DNA from: an uncultured Sphingomonas sp.
Lineage (GTDB): Bacteria > Pseudomonadota > Alphaproteobacteria > Sphingomonadales > Sphingomonadaceae
DNA: 64,000 bases
Direction: 5' to 3'
Assembly (NCBI RefSeq): GCF_913774285.1
Contig: NZ_CAJYHX010000007.1
Span: 62,001 to 126,000 of the forward strand
Positions 17,573 through 27,781 of the stretch are shown piece by piece. The position numbers and the translations under genes were made by a program. The notes beneath the pieces were generated by a model that saw nothing but the letters and a program-made list of their open reading frames with translations, had not been told where the DNA came from and did not search any database. Each line of letters starts with the position of its first letter. Positions within the stretch are counted from its first letter, which is position 1.

Positions 17573-18189
17573 TAGCCCATCAGCTTGAGCACTTCGGCCC
17601 GGCTGCGCTCGTCCTCGCGGAACACGCCCATCATCCGGCTGGTGACCATGCCTACGCCCGGCGTGCGCACGCCGCGGCCGGTCATGCAGCCATGCTGTGC
17701 CTCGATCACCACCGCGACGCCCTGCGGATGCAGGTGATTCCAGATGCAGTCGGCCACTTCAGCGGTAAGCCGCTCCTGCACCTGCAGGCGACGGGCAAAG
17801 GCGTGGAGGACGCGCGCGAGTTTGGAGATGCCGACAACGTGATTCCTGGGCAGATAGGCGATCGATGCCTTGCCGGTAATCGGTGCCATGTGGTGCTCGC
17901 AATGTGACTGGAAGGGAATGTCCTTCAGCAGCACGATCTCGTCATAGCCGCCGACTTCCTCGAACACGCGCGCGAGATGGTGCGCCGGATCCTCGCCATA
18001 GCCCGCGCAATATTCCTTCCAGGCGCGGGCGACCCGCTGGGGCGTGTCGAGCAGGCCCTCGCGATCGGGGTCGTCGCCGGTCCACCGGATCAGCGTGCGG
18101 ATCGCCTCGGCGACATGCTCGGGCACGGGGATCTTGGGCGGGGGGGCGACGATGTCACCGTCTACGGGGTCATGGTGAGGATCGTGCAT
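17569..18189 (-). CDS. folE: GTP cyclohydrolase I
   Basis: 206 residues of FolE type I, which converts GTP to 7,8-dihydroneopterin triphosphate, the entry to folate synthesis. Recognisable features are DTPQRVARAWKEYCAGY, a zinc-binding SHCEHHMAPITGKASIAYLP, GISKLARVLHAFARRLQVQE, and the second zinc Cys in EAQHGCMTGRGV. The N-terminal ~25 residues are a variable His/Asp/Pro-rich extension. It is first in the three-gene operon; its stop overlaps the SDR start (ATGA). Confidence 0.96.
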   Translation of the reverse strand: MHDPHHDPVDGDIVAPPPKIPVPEHVAEAIRTLIRWTGDDPDREGLLDTPQRVARAWKEYCAGYGEDPAHHLARVFEEVGGYDEIVLLKDIPFQSHCEHHMAPITGKASIAYLPRNHVVGISKLARVLHAFARRLQVQERLTAEVADCIWNHLHPQGVAVVIEAQHGCMTGRGVRTPGVGMVTSRMMGVFREDERSRAEVLKLMGY

Positions 18190-18265
18190 GTCTGTCTGTC
18201 CTTTCGCCGCGCGTGGCGGGTTCGGACTGCAGAAACAGCAAAGTGGCTACCGGTGCAACCCGGGG

Positions 18266-18865
18266 TCAGCGCTCGAACAGCCGATCGAGCGGGCCGTCGG
18301 CCAGGCACCAGAGCAGCGCGACGAGTGCAGCGCAGGCGAGGCCGGCGGCGGGGGAGGCCACCGCGAGCGCAAGTCCGACGAGGTAGAGACCGCAGGCCAG
18401 CGTACTCTTGCGCAGCGTTCGGCGGTGGTAGCGCTCCGCCTCCGCCGAGTGCGCGCCGGTGCGCCGGATCACCCGCTGCAGCCAGTTATAGGCGAAGGAG
18501 GGGAGGAGCATCACTGCCATGTAGATCAGCGTGGCCTCGCCGCTGAAATGTTGTTCGCCCAGATAAGCGGTCGCGAACGGGATCAGCGACAGGGTGAACA
18601 GCAGCACGATGTTCGACCAGAGCAGCGCGTTGCCGGCGCGGGTGGCGAACTGGAACAGCTTGTGGTGGTTCACCCAGTAGATCGCCACATAGGCGTAGCT
18701 GAGCGCATAGGCGAGGAAGACGGGCCATTGCGCTGCCAGCGCCGCTAACCCGGGTCGCTCCGGCGCGTGCAGCTCCAGCACCATGATGGTCACGATGATG
18801 GCAATGACGCCATCCGAAAACGCCTCGACACGCTTGGCGCCGTCGCGGCCTTCCTGGTCCTGCAT
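18266..18865 (-). CDS. TMEM175/DUF1211-family potassium channel
   Basis: 199 residues from ATG 18865, six bases after CAGGAGA; an upstream ATG 18916 is in frame but less likely. Six hydrophobic helices are visible. TM1 bears the family signature [21 protein letters not shown], whose FSDGV residues line the pore, and TM4-6 follow after a loop containing HHKLFQ. Bacterial members have a single six-helix repeat and assemble as tetramers forming a leak-type K+ channel. It lies between folE and yceI on the same strand with gaps of 64-76 bases; no functional link to either is evident. Confidence 0.85.
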   Translation of the reverse strand: MQDQEGRDGAKRVEAFSDGVIAIIVTIMVLELHAPERPGLAALAAQWPVFLAYALSYAYVAIYWVNHHKLFQFATRAGNALLWSNIVLLFTLSLIPFATAYLGEQHFSGEATLIYMAVMLLPSFAYNWLQRVIRRTGAHSAEAERYHRRTLRKSTLACGLYLVGLALAVASPAAGLACAALVALLWCLADGPLDRLFER

Positions 18866-18929
18866 ATCTGATCTCCTGCCCGCGCCGGTGGTGGCGCAGG
18901 CAGGAGGGCAGGGCAACTAAACCAAGGGT

Positions 18930-19529
18930 TTACTTGGCCGAGAACGCCGCGTTGATGTGCAGCTTCACTTCGTCCGAGACGAAGGGCACATACTTGTCCA
19001 TGCCGAACGCGCTGCGGCTGATCGTGGTGGTCGCCTCGAAGCCGAAGTTCAGCTTCTTCATCATCGGGTTGGTGCCCGCGCCGACCAGGCTGGTCTCGAG
19101 CGTGACGGGCTTGGTGACGCCGTGCAGCGTCAGGTCCCCGGTGATCTGCGCCTTGGTGCCGCTCACGACGACCTTGGTCGAGACGAAGCGGATCGTCGGA
19201 TACTTGGCGGCGTCGAAGAAGTCCGGCGAGGCGAGGTGCTTGTCGAGCGCCGCGACGGTGGTGACGATGCCGCTGGTCGGGATGGTGATGTCCAGCTTGG
19301 CATCGTTCGGCTTGGCCGGATCGATCGTCAGCGAACCGGTGGCGCCGCCGGCCTGGCCGGTGAACTGGCTGAAGCCGAAGTGATTGACGGTGAAGTCGAC
19401 CTGGGTATGGCCGGTATCGACCGCATAGGTGCCGGCGGGAACGCGGGCAGCGTCGGCCTGGCCGGGCAGTTCCTGAGCGAAGGCGACCGGGGCGGCCGCG
19501 AAAAGAGCGAGAGCAAGGAGAGCGCGCAT
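18930..19529 (-). CDS. YceI-family periplasmic lipocalin-like protein
   Basis: 199 residues from ATG 19529 with GAAGGGA upstream; the frame extends to 19586 without a good ribosome-binding site. Signal peptide MRALLALALFAAAPVAFA. The mature protein has the YceI pattern: AGTYAVDTGHTQVDFTVNHF, SGIVTTVAALDKHLASPDFFD, KYPTIRFVSTKV, ITGDLTLHGVTKPVTLE, and FEATTTISRSAFGMD. YceI proteins are beta-barrels that bind polyisoprenoid-like lipids in the periplasm and are often induced by base or osmotic stress. The gene follows ilvC on the same strand, but a 97-base gap argues for its own promoter. Confidence 0.92.
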   Translation of the reverse strand: MRALLALALFAAAPVAFAQELPGQADAARVPAGTYAVDTGHTQVDFTVNHFGFSQFTGQAGGATGSLTIDPAKPNDAKLDITIPTSGIVTTVAALDKHLASPDFFDAAKYPTIRFVSTKVVVSGTKAQITGDLTLHGVTKPVTLETSLVGAGTNPMMKKLNFGFEATTTISRSAFGMDKYVPFVSDEVKLHINAAFSAK

Positions 19530-19626
19530 GGATGTTCCCTTCGGGGTGGTTGCGTCGCTCCCGTAATGAGGCCGCCGGCCACGCAAAGCTAGTGCGCAGC
19601 CGGCAACCGAGTGTTTCCGCTTGTGA

Positions 19627-21212
<1,586 letters not shown>

Positions 21213-21258
21213 TTCTACCCCTTCGATCCTGCCCGCGCCGGGAGGATCCAAAATCCGG

Positions 21259-23004
21259 TCAAACCAGCGCCTTGGCCTCGTCGTCCATCTCGCCGGAGAC
21301 TTCGCTCGCCTGGAGCAGCATCTCGGTATGGGCGGCGCCCGACGGGATCATCGGGAAGCAATTGGCCAGCTTGGCCACGCGGCAATCGACCAGTACCGGG
21401 CCGTCATGGTCGAGCATCGCCTGGATGCCGTCGTCCAACTCGGCGCGCTTCTCGATGCGGATGCCCTTCCAGCCATAGGCCTCGGCCAGCTTCACGAAAT
21501 CGGGCAGCGCGTCCGAATAGCTCTCGGAGTAGCGCGACTGGTAGGTCAGCTCCTGCCACTGGCGGACCATGCCCATATATTCGTTGTTGAGGATGAAGAT
21601 CTTTACCGGCAGGCGATATTGCGTAGCGGTCGCAAGCTCCTGGATGTTCATCTGGATCGAGGCTTCGCCCGCAATGTCGATCACGAGCTCGTCCGGATTG
21701 CCCAGCTGCGCGCCGATCGCCGCCGGCAGGCCATAGCCCATCGTGCCAAGCCCACCGCTGGTCAGCCACTTGTTCGGCGCCTCGAAGCCGAAATGCTGGG
21801 CCGCCCACATCTGGTGCTGGCCGACCTCGGTGGTGATGATCGGCGCGCGGTGCCTAGTCGCCTCGTACAGCGCACGGATCGCGCGCTGCGGCATGATCGC
21901 TTCGCCCGCCTCCGGGAAATCAAGGCAGCGGCGCGCGCGCCAGCCCTGGATGCGGCTCCACCACTCGCCGAGATCGGGCTTGGGATGGCCGCGCGACTTC
22001 CAGCTCTCCACCATCGCGTCGAGCGCGCGCGCGCAATCGGCGATGATCGGCAGGTCGACGCGGACATTCTTGTTCACGCTCGAACGATCAATATCGATGT
22101 GCACCTTGCGGCTGTTCGGCGCAAAGGCATCCAGCCGCCCGGTGACGCGATCGTCGAAGCGCGAGCCGACCGCGATGATCAGGTCGGCCTGGTTCATCGC
22201 CATGTTGGCTTCATAGGTGCCGTGCATGCCGAGCATGCCCAGCCACTGGTCCGACGAGGCGGGCAGGGCGCCCAGGCCCATCAGCGTCGAGGTGACCGGT
22301 GCGCCGGTGAGCGCCGCCAGTTCGCGCAGCAGGCGCGTGGCCTCGGGTCCCGAATTGATCACGCCGCCGCCGGTGTAGAAGACCGGGCGCTCGGCCGCCG
22401 CCAGCATGTCGACCGCTTCCTGGATCTTCGCCGCTTCGGGCTCGGTCTGAGGGCGATAGGTCTTGTGCTGGATCGGGCCCGGCGCCTCGTAGCGCGCGGT
22501 GGCGACCTGGACGTCCTTGGGGATGTCGATCACGACCGGACCCGGACGGCCCGAAGTGGCGATGTGGAAGGCCTCATGGACGGTCGCGCCGAGCAGCTCC
22601 GGCCGCTTCACCAGATAGTTATGCTTGGTGCAGTGGCGCGTGATGCCGACCGTGTCTGCTTCCTGGAAGGCATCGGTGCCGATCAGTGTCGTCGGGACCT
22701 GGCCGGTGATGACGACCATCGGGATCGAATCGAGCAGCGCATCGGTGATGCCGGTGATCGCGTTGGTCGCGCCGGGACCCGAGGTGACCAGGACGACGCC
22801 CGGCTTGCCGGTCGAGCGCGCATAGCCCTCGGCGGCGTGGGTCGCGGCCTGTTCGTGGCGGACCAGGATGTGCTTGATCCGGTCCTGCTTGAACAGGGCG
22901 TCGTAAATCGGGAGCACGGCACCGCCCGGATAGCCGAACACGACTTCCACCGCGAGGTCGGTCAAAGCCTCGATCAGGATGTCTGCGCCGCTCTTCTCGG
23001 TCAC
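21259..23004 (-). CDS. ilvB: Acetolactate synthase large (catalytic) subunit
   Basis: 581 residues from GTG 23004, preceded by GTGGAGGT at 6 bases; the frame stays open upstream to 23094. It is a thiamine-diphosphate enzyme condensing pyruvate units (valine/leucine) or pyruvate with 2-oxobutyrate (isoleucine). The N-terminal Pyr domain has VFGYPGGAVLPIYDAL and the catalytic Glu in HEQAATHAAEGYAR. The middle FAD-binding domain and C-terminal PP domain are intact, with the ThDP motif GEASIQMNIQELATA and the LNNEYMGMVRQWQEL segment. A full ALS operon follows (ilvN, ilvC). Confidence 0.96.
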   Translation of the reverse strand: MTEKSGADILIEALTDLAVEVVFGYPGGAVLPIYDALFKQDRIKHILVRHEQAATHAAEGYARSTGKPGVVLVTSGPGATNAITGITDALLDSIPMVVITGQVPTTLIGTDAFQEADTVGITRHCTKHNYLVKRPELLGATVHEAFHIATSGRPGPVVIDIPKDVQVATARYEAPGPIQHKTYRPQTEPEAAKIQEAVDMLAAAERPVFYTGGGVINSGPEATRLLRELAALTGAPVTSTLMGLGALPASSDQWLGMLGMHGTYEANMAMNQADLIIAVGSRFDDRVTGRLDAFAPNSRKVHIDIDRSSVNKNVRVDLPIIADCARALDAMVESWKSRGHPKPDLGEWWSRIQGWRARRCLDFPEAGEAIMPQRAIRALYEATRHRAPIITTEVGQHQMWAAQHFGFEAPNKWLTSGGLGTMGYGLPAAIGAQLGNPDELVIDIAGEASIQMNIQELATATQYRLPVKIFILNNEYMGMVRQWQELTYQSRYSESYSDALPDFVKLAEAYGWKGIRIEKRAELDDGIQAMLDHDGPVLVDCRVAKLANCFPMIPSGAAHTEMLLQASEVSGEMDDEAKALV

Positions 23005-23040
23005 GTTTACCTCCACGCACTCGCGAAAATGGGTTACTGT

Positions 23041-23094
23041 ACGGAAAGATTCCGTCGAAGACGCGCTGCTAGCCGCACGAAAATGATGCGTCAA
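23041..23094 (-). promoter_or_regulatory. Candidate ilvB promoter and palindrome
   Basis: Reading the minus strand, TTGACG (23094-23089) and TAGCAG (23071-23066) are 17 bases apart, a plausible -35/-10 pair. Downstream, a perfect palindrome ACGGAA-AGA-TTCCGT (23041-23055) lies 37 bases before the ilvB GTG, where an operator could act. Confidence 0.4.
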
Positions 23095-23097
23095 CCC

Positions 23098-24024
23098 CTA
23101 AGGAAATAATTTCCTTTCAAATTGCTCCAGGTTTTTGTACGTATCCGTCTCCGTCGTCACCTCCCACCCCCCGGGAGGCTGGCGGCGGAACCAGGTGTAC
23201 TGGCGCTTGGCATATTGGCGGGTGGCAGTGGCGCCCGCTTCCTGCGCCTGTTCGGCCTGCCATTCGCCGCGGAGCATCCTGCCGATCTCGTCGACGCCGA
23301 TCGCACGCAGCACCGGTGCATCCGCGGGGATGTCGGTGCGGGCGAGCAGGGCGCGAACCTCGCCCTCGGCGGTGGCGAGCATGGTGGCGAAGCGGCGGTC
23401 GATCCGCTCGCCCAGCCAGGCGCGATCGGGGAGCAGGATCATCGCGGCGAGCTGGACCTTGTCGCCGATGCCGCCCTCGCGGCGATCCTGCCAGTCGGCG
23501 AGGGTGCGACCGGTGGAGCGCACCACTTCGAGCGCGCGCGCGACGCGGGTGGTGTCGGTCGCGTGCAGCCGCGCGGCGGCAGCGGGGTCGGCAAGGGCGA
23601 GCGCGGCATGTGCCTCGGCGACGGGGAGGGCGCGGACCTCGGCGCGGATGGCGGGGTCGATTTCGGGGATCGGGGCGATGCCGTCGATCAGCGTGCGGAG
23701 ATAGAGGCCGGTGCCGCCGACCAGGATCGGCAGGCGGCCCTCCGCATGGGCCTCGGCGATGGCGGCACGGGCCTCGGTGGCCCAGCGCGCGGCCGAACAA
23801 GCGTCGGCGCCGTCGATATGGCCGAACAGCCGGTGCGGGGCGCGGGCTTCTTCTTCCTCGGAAGGGCGGGCGGTGAGGATGCGGAGATCGGCATAGACCT
23901 GCATCGAATCCGCATTGATCACGGTGCCGCGATGCTTTTCGGCGAGCGCCAGCGCCAGCGCGGACTTGCCGCTGGCCGTCGGCCCTGCAATGAGCGCGAC
24001 GCGCGACAGCCCAGGGGAAATCAT
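23098..24024 (-). CDS. miaA: tRNA dimethylallyltransferase
   Basis: 308 residues from ATG 24024 ([20 protein letters not shown]) or 310 from ATG 24030. It transfers dimethylallyl to A37 of tRNAs reading UNN codons. It has the P-loop [16 protein letters not shown], the catalytic Asp in [19 protein letters not shown], and [19 protein letters not shown]. Near the C-terminus, [17 protein letters not shown] is the tRNA-contact [13 protein letters not shown] motif. Its start codon overlaps the divergent serB start, so promoter and ribosome-binding sequences of each gene must lie in the other's coding region. ilvB follows downstream after 93 bases. Confidence 0.95.
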   Translation of the reverse strand: MISPGLSRVALIAGPTASGKSALALALAEKHRGTVINADSMQVYADLRILTARPSEEEEARAPHRLFGHIDGADACSAARWATEARAAIAEAHAEGRLPILVGGTGLYLRTLIDGIAPIPEIDPAIRAEVRALPVAEAHAALALADPAAAARLHATDTTRVARALEVVRSTGRTLADWQDRREGGIGDKVQLAAMILLPDRAWLGERIDRRFATMLATAEGEVRALLARTDIPADAPVLRAIGVDEIGRMLRGEWQAEQAQEAGATATRQYAKRQYTWFRRQPPGGWEVTTETDTYKNLEQFERKLFP

Positions 24025-24901
24025 GTTCATTGCGACGCTGATAGCAGCCGAATCGATCGTCGAACGCGATATTTTGGATGCAATTGAGAAGCTGAACCCA
24101 CTTTGTGGCGTGGTCAGCTGGAATTGGCTTGATGAGGGCCGCGCTGCCGACATCCAATTCCGCGAGGACCCGGACTGGGCGAGCGGCGTTCTCGCGCCGT
24201 ATTTCGAGCGGACCGACGTCATCACTCAGCCTGCTGCACACCGCGAGAAGAAGCTGCTCGTCGCCGACATGGATTCGACGATGATCACCGTCGAGTGCAT
24301 CGACGAGCTGGCCGACTATGCCGGCATCAAGCCGCAGATCGCCGAGGTGACCGAACGGGCCATGCGCGGAGAGCTGGACTTTGCCGAGGCGCTCGACGCG
24401 CGTGTCGCGCTGCTCAAGGGCCTGCCCGAGACCGCCATCGACCAGTGTCTCGAAGAGCGCGTGCGGCTGATGCCCGGCGCCCAGGCGCTGGTGCAGACCA
24501 TGCGCGCGCGGGGTGCCCACACGATCCTCGTCTCGGGCGGCTTCACCCGCTTCGCCGAGCCGGTCGGCACCCGGATCGGCTTCGATCGCCGCATCGCCAA
24601 TGTGCTGGAGATCGAGGGCGGGGTGCTCACCGGCACCGTCACCAAGCCGATCGTCGACAGCAGCATCAAGGAAAGCACGCTGCTCGGCGCAATGGCCGAG
24701 CTGGGCCTCGCGCCGGAGCAGACCATGGCGGTGGGCGACGGCGCCAACGACCTGGCGATGATCCGCAAGGCCGGGCTGGGCGTCGCGTACCACGCCAAGC
24801 CGATCGTCGCGGCAGCGGCGGGCGCGCGCGTTGACCATGGCGACCTGACGGCGCTGCTCTACGCCCAGGGCATCGCACGCGCCGACTGGGTGACCGGCTG
24901 A
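24023..24901 (+). CDS. serB: Phosphoserine phosphatase
   Basis: 292 residues from ATG 24023 with AGGGGAAA upstream. It is a HAD phosphatase completing serine synthesis. The N-terminal ~75 residues form a regulatory ACT-like extension, as in enteric SerB. Motif I is [18 protein letters not shown] (nucleophile Asp and acid/base Asp), motif II is LVSGGFTRF, and motif III/IV are [12 protein letters not shown], then [19 protein letters not shown]. The gene is divergent from miaA with overlapping start codons, and it converges on the MipA gene with 4 bases between the stops. Confidence 0.95.
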   Translation: MFIATLIAAESIVERDILDAIEKLNPLCGVVSWNWLDEGRAADIQFREDPDWASGVLAPYFERTDVITQPAAHREKKLLVADMDSTMITVECIDELADYAGIKPQIAEVTERAMRGELDFAEALDARVALLKGLPETAIDQCLEERVRLMPGAQALVQTMRARGAHTILVSGGFTRFAEPVGTRIGFDRRIANVLEIEGGVLTGTVTKPIVDSSIKESTLLGAMAELGLAPEQTMAVGDGANDLAMIRKAGLGVAYHAKPIVAAAAGARVDHGDLTALLYAQGIARADWVTG

Positions 24902-24905
24902 GGCC

Positions 24906-25700
24906 TTAGCGGACCCCGCGTCCAAAGGTGTAGCTGAGCGCGAGCCCGCCGGAGAACTGGTTCTTCGAACCATAGCGCTCGGTGATGGGCGAGCGCGACG
25001 CGTCGCCGGTCAGCCGGTCATAGGCGAGATAGCCGTACAGACCCCAGCGCGTGGTGAGCTGGCGGATGCCGGTCGCGGCGAGGCCGACGCTGTGCACGAC
25101 ATTGTCGCCGACCTGGTAGACCGGGATGCGGGCGGCGGCGGCGTCGCGCTGCGTCACGCCGAAATAGGCGCGGCGGTATTTGGCGTCGGACAGGCCCAAG
25201 CGCGGGCCGATCGATATCAGCCAGCGATCGCCGTCGCGCTCAATGTAATCAAGCGCAAGCATGCTGACCACGCCTTCGTGCCCGCCTGCGCCCTTGCGCA
25301 GCTCCGCATAGGCGCGAATCTTGGGCGCGAGATAATAGCCTGCGAACACGCCGGGTTCGACGGTGAAGTTGACCTTGGTGAGATCCGCATCGGCGCGGTT
25401 GCGGGTGCGGGCGCTCTGGAAGCCGACCACGATGCCGGCCTCCAGGCCGTGGCGGTCGTAGATCGCGACATTGGGGTTTTCGTCCGCTGCCTCGAACTCG
25501 AACTGGTCGTCGCCGCGGGCACTGGCGAAGTCGAACAGCGGGCGCACTGCATTGTGATCGGCGCCGGGATAGCTGGGCGTGGCCTGTGCGCCGACGGCGA
25601 TGCGATAGCGGCGCGGCGGCTTGTCCCCCGCATCGGACTGCGCATGGGCAGGCGTCACGAACGCGAGCATCAAGCCCAGGCACAAGATCGATCGTTGCAT
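24906..25700 (-). CDS. MipA/OmpV-family outer membrane protein
   Basis: 264 residues from ATG 25700, preceded by GGGGAGAA. Signal peptide MQRSILCLGLMLAFVTPAHA. The mature protein opens with RRYRIAVGAQATPSYPGADHN, the typical MipA start, and has alternating beta strands (GLEAGIVVGFQSA, VEPGVFAGYYLAPKIRAYAEL, ISIGPRLGLSDAKYRRAYFG) and a terminal strand FSGGLALSYTFGRG. Family members are small barrels; in E. coli MipA scaffolds murein hydrolase and synthase. It lies 14 bases downstream of the Sel1-SPOR gene, another envelope protein, so co-transcription is likely. Confidence 0.88.
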   Translation of the reverse strand: MQRSILCLGLMLAFVTPAHAQSDAGDKPPRRYRIAVGAQATPSYPGADHNAVRPLFDFASARGDDQFEFEAADENPNVAIYDRHGLEAGIVVGFQSARTRNRADADLTKVNFTVEPGVFAGYYLAPKIRAYAELRKGAGGHEGVVSMLALDYIERDGDRWLISIGPRLGLSDAKYRRAYFGVTQRDAAAARIPVYQVGDNVVHSVGLAATGIRQLTTRWGLYGYLAYDRLTGDASRSPITERYGSKNQFSGGLALSYTFGRGVR

Positions 25701-25714
25701 GTATTTTCTCCCCG

Positions 25715-26608
25715 TCAACGTTGCACTGCCATGCAGGGCTTGATCGTGCCACACGCTTTTTCAGCCTCGGCCCGTGAGGGGAAGGGTCCGATCAGTAAGC
25801 GCGTGAGCTGGCCGGACTTGGGGTAAGCGGGTTGGCGGCCGGGGAAGCGGGTGCGGACCTGCCCCCAGAGCCGCTCGGCATTGCTCGGCGTCGCGAAAGC
25901 GCCGAGCTGGAGGCGCCAGCTGCCGGTGGCCCGCTCCGGCGGCGCGGCGGCGACCGCCGCTTTGGGTGCGCGGGTAACGGTTGCGAGCGGGGCTTGTCGG
26001 GCGGACGGGCTCTTGGCGGGCGGGTTTGCCGCCGTGCGCGTCTCCTGGGCGTAACGCTGCGCCAGGGCCTGCGCCTGCTGACGATCGGCCGCAGGAATGT
26101 GCTGGTCCATCTGCGCCAGCGTGCGCGTCGCGGCATCGAGTCCGCCGGCCGAGGCCCGCAGCATCAGCGCATAGGCGCGCACCCAGTTCTTCGCGACGCC
26201 GTCGCCGTTGAACAGCATCACGCCGAGCAGATATTGCGCGCGCGGCTCGCCATGCGCGACGGCGCGTTCCAGCCAGGGCACGGCGGCTTCGCGCTTGCCG
26301 TTCTCGAACAGCATCATGCCGTAATTGGCCTCGCCCAGATCATGCCCCTGCAGCGCGGCGAGGCGATACCATTTCTCGGCCTCGACCATGTCGACCGGCA
26401 CGCCGCGCCCCAGCTTGTAGATCTGGCCGATATTGTATTGCGCGTCCGGATCGCCCTTTTCGGCTGCCGGGCGCCAGGCCAGCAGCGCGCCCGCATAGTC
26501 GCCACGGTTATAGGCTTCGACGCCGGCCTTGACGGCCGCGTCCTGCGCGAGCGCCGGTGCGGAAAGGCCGAGACTGGCAAGGAGCAACAAGGCGGCAGTC
26601 AGGCGCAT
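25715..26608 (-). CDS. Sel1-repeat and SPOR-domain periplasmic protein
   Basis: 297 residues. Signal peptide MRLTAALLLLASLGLSAPALA. Residues ~25-165 are four Sel1/TPR-like helical repeats (AYNRGDYAGALLAWRPAAEK, DAQYNIGQIYKLGRGV, EANYGMMLFENG, AQYLLGVMLFNGDGVAKN). An Ala/Pro-rich linker follows at ~195-228, and the last ~70 residues are a SPOR domain (WRLQLGAFATPSNAERLWGQV, then TRLLIGPFPSRAEAEKAC). SPOR domains bind denuded peptidoglycan at the septum. The gene is divergent from the ParA operon, whose third gene also ends in SPOR, so two SPOR proteins flank one regulatory region. A cell-division or wall-assembly role is inferred. Confidence 0.87.
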   Translation of the reverse strand: MRLTAALLLLASLGLSAPALAQDAAVKAGVEAYNRGDYAGALLAWRPAAEKGDPDAQYNIGQIYKLGRGVPVDMVEAEKWYRLAALQGHDLGEANYGMMLFENGKREAAVPWLERAVAHGEPRAQYLLGVMLFNGDGVAKNWVRAYALMLRASAGGLDAATRTLAQMDQHIPAADRQQAQALAQRYAQETRTAANPPAKSPSARQAPLATVTRAPKAAVAAAPPERATGSWRLQLGAFATPSNAERLWGQVRTRFPGRQPAYPKSGQLTRLLIGPFPSRAEAEKACGTIKPCMAVQR

Positions 26609-26741
26609 GGCGAATCCCCTCTTTGGCGGCCGTTCGGACGCGGCGCCCTTGGCTTAGCGGCTTAGGGCGGCCCCGTTAACTCGATCTTATTCGCGGTCGT
26701 GGCAGACAGGCTGCGAGTATCCGTCGACGTCGAGAGGGTAG

Positions 26742-27455
26742 ATGCGCGTTTTGGCGCTGGCTTCACAAAAAGGTGGATCGGGCAAGACGACCTTGTCCGG
26801 CCATCTGGCGGTGCAAGCGCAGCGCAGCGGCGCCGGCCCGGTGGCGATGATCGACCTCGATCCGCAGGGCTCGCTGACCGACTGGTGGAACGAGCGCGAA
26901 GCCGAACTGCCGGCGCTCGCCCAGACCAGCATCGCCCGGCTCGCCGCCGATCTCGAGCTGTTGCGCCAGCAGGGCTTCAAGCTGGTGGTGATCGACACGC
27001 CGCCGGCGATCACCCCCGCCATCCTCACCGTCATCCAGGTCGCCGAGCTGATCGTCATCCCGACGCGGCCCAGCCCGCATGACCTGCGCGCGGTGGGCGC
27101 CACGGTCGAGCTGTGCGAGCGCGCCCACAAGCCGCTGCTGTTCGTGGTCAACGCCGCGACCGCCAATGCCCGGATCACCGCCGAGGCGGCGCTGGCGCTC
27201 TCGCAGCACGGCACCGTCGCGCCGATCATGCTCCACCATCGCACCGATTTTGCGGGTTCGATGATCGACGGGCGGACGGTGATGGAGGTCGATGCCGGCA
27301 GCAAGTCCGCTGCCGAGGTGGAAAGCCTGTGGGCCTATGTCTCGGACCGGCTCGAGAAGAATTTCCGCCGCACCGTGTTCGCGGCCCCCGCCGCGGCAGC
27401 GTCGTTCGCCGCCGCGCGCCCCGCGGGCGGCTTCGGTCGCCGGGTGGTGAATTGA
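26742..27455 (+). CDS. ParA/MinD-family ATPase
   Basis: 237 residues from ATG 26742 with GAGAGGG just upstream. The deviant Walker A is KGGSGKTT at 10-17 with the signature Lys10, the A' motif is MIDLDPQGS (Asp38/Asp40), and Walker B is VVIDTPP. A TRPSPHDLRA stretch and a C-terminal tail rich in Ala/Arg complete it. Small ParA proteins of this kind position plasmids, chemoreceptor clusters or other cargo using gradients on the nucleoid. There is no ParB gene and no nearby origin signal; instead the next gene encodes a ribbon-helix-helix protein, as in ParA-ParG-type systems, and the third an envelope SPOR protein. Its cargo is therefore unknown. Confidence 0.88.
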   Translation: MRVLALASQKGGSGKTTLSGHLAVQAQRSGAGPVAMIDLDPQGSLTDWWNEREAELPALAQTSIARLAADLELLRQQGFKLVVIDTPPAITPAILTVIQVAELIVIPTRPSPHDLRAVGATVELCERAHKPLLFVVNAATANARITAEAALALSQHGTVAPIMLHHRTDFAGSMIDGRTVMEVDAGSKSAAEVESLWAYVSDRLEKNFRRTVFAAPAAAASFAAARPAGGFGRRVVN

Positions 27456-27460
27456 GCCCG

Positions 27461-27781
27461 ATGGACAAGCCGATCGCCTCGCTGAGCGCCGGTCTGCTCG
27501 CCCGCAAGGGACTGGCGCGCAAACCCGTGTTGGCACTCACCGACCGCGACGCCGTGGCCGAGCAGCTTGCCCGCACCGCGCGGGCAACCAAGGATAAGGC
27601 CGCGTTCACCCTGCGCCTCGATGCCGAACGCCGGCTGCGGCTGCGGCTGGCGGCGGCGGTTACCGGCCGCTCGGCGCAGCAGCTGGTGACCGAGGCGATC
27701 GACACGATGCTGGCCGACATGGCCGAGCTGGAACCGCTCGCGCGCCGGATCGCCGCGCTCGAAGGACGAGAAACCGCATGA
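27461..27781 (+). CDS. Ribbon-helix-helix protein paired with ParA
   Basis: 106 residues from ATG 27461; a TTG at 27452 overlapping the parA stop is an alternative start. Residues ~48-86 (AAFTLRLDAERRLRLRLA followed by AVTGRSAQQLVTEAIDTML) match a MetJ/Arc-type ribbon-helix-helix: a short basic strand and two helices with the usual hydrophobic spacing. Residues 1-45 are a basic, probably flexible arm. A C-terminal helix follows with repeated Leu/Ala. In ParG/Omega-type partners the flexible N-terminal arm stimulates ParA ATPase and the RHH dimer binds DNA. The stop overlaps the SPOR gene start by 4 bases. Function is inferred from fold and position only. Confidence 0.75.
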   Translation: MDKPIASLSAGLLARKGLARKPVLALTDRDAVAEQLARTARATKDKAAFTLRLDAERRLRLRLAAAVTGRSAQQLVTEAIDTMLADMAELEPLARRIAALEGRETA

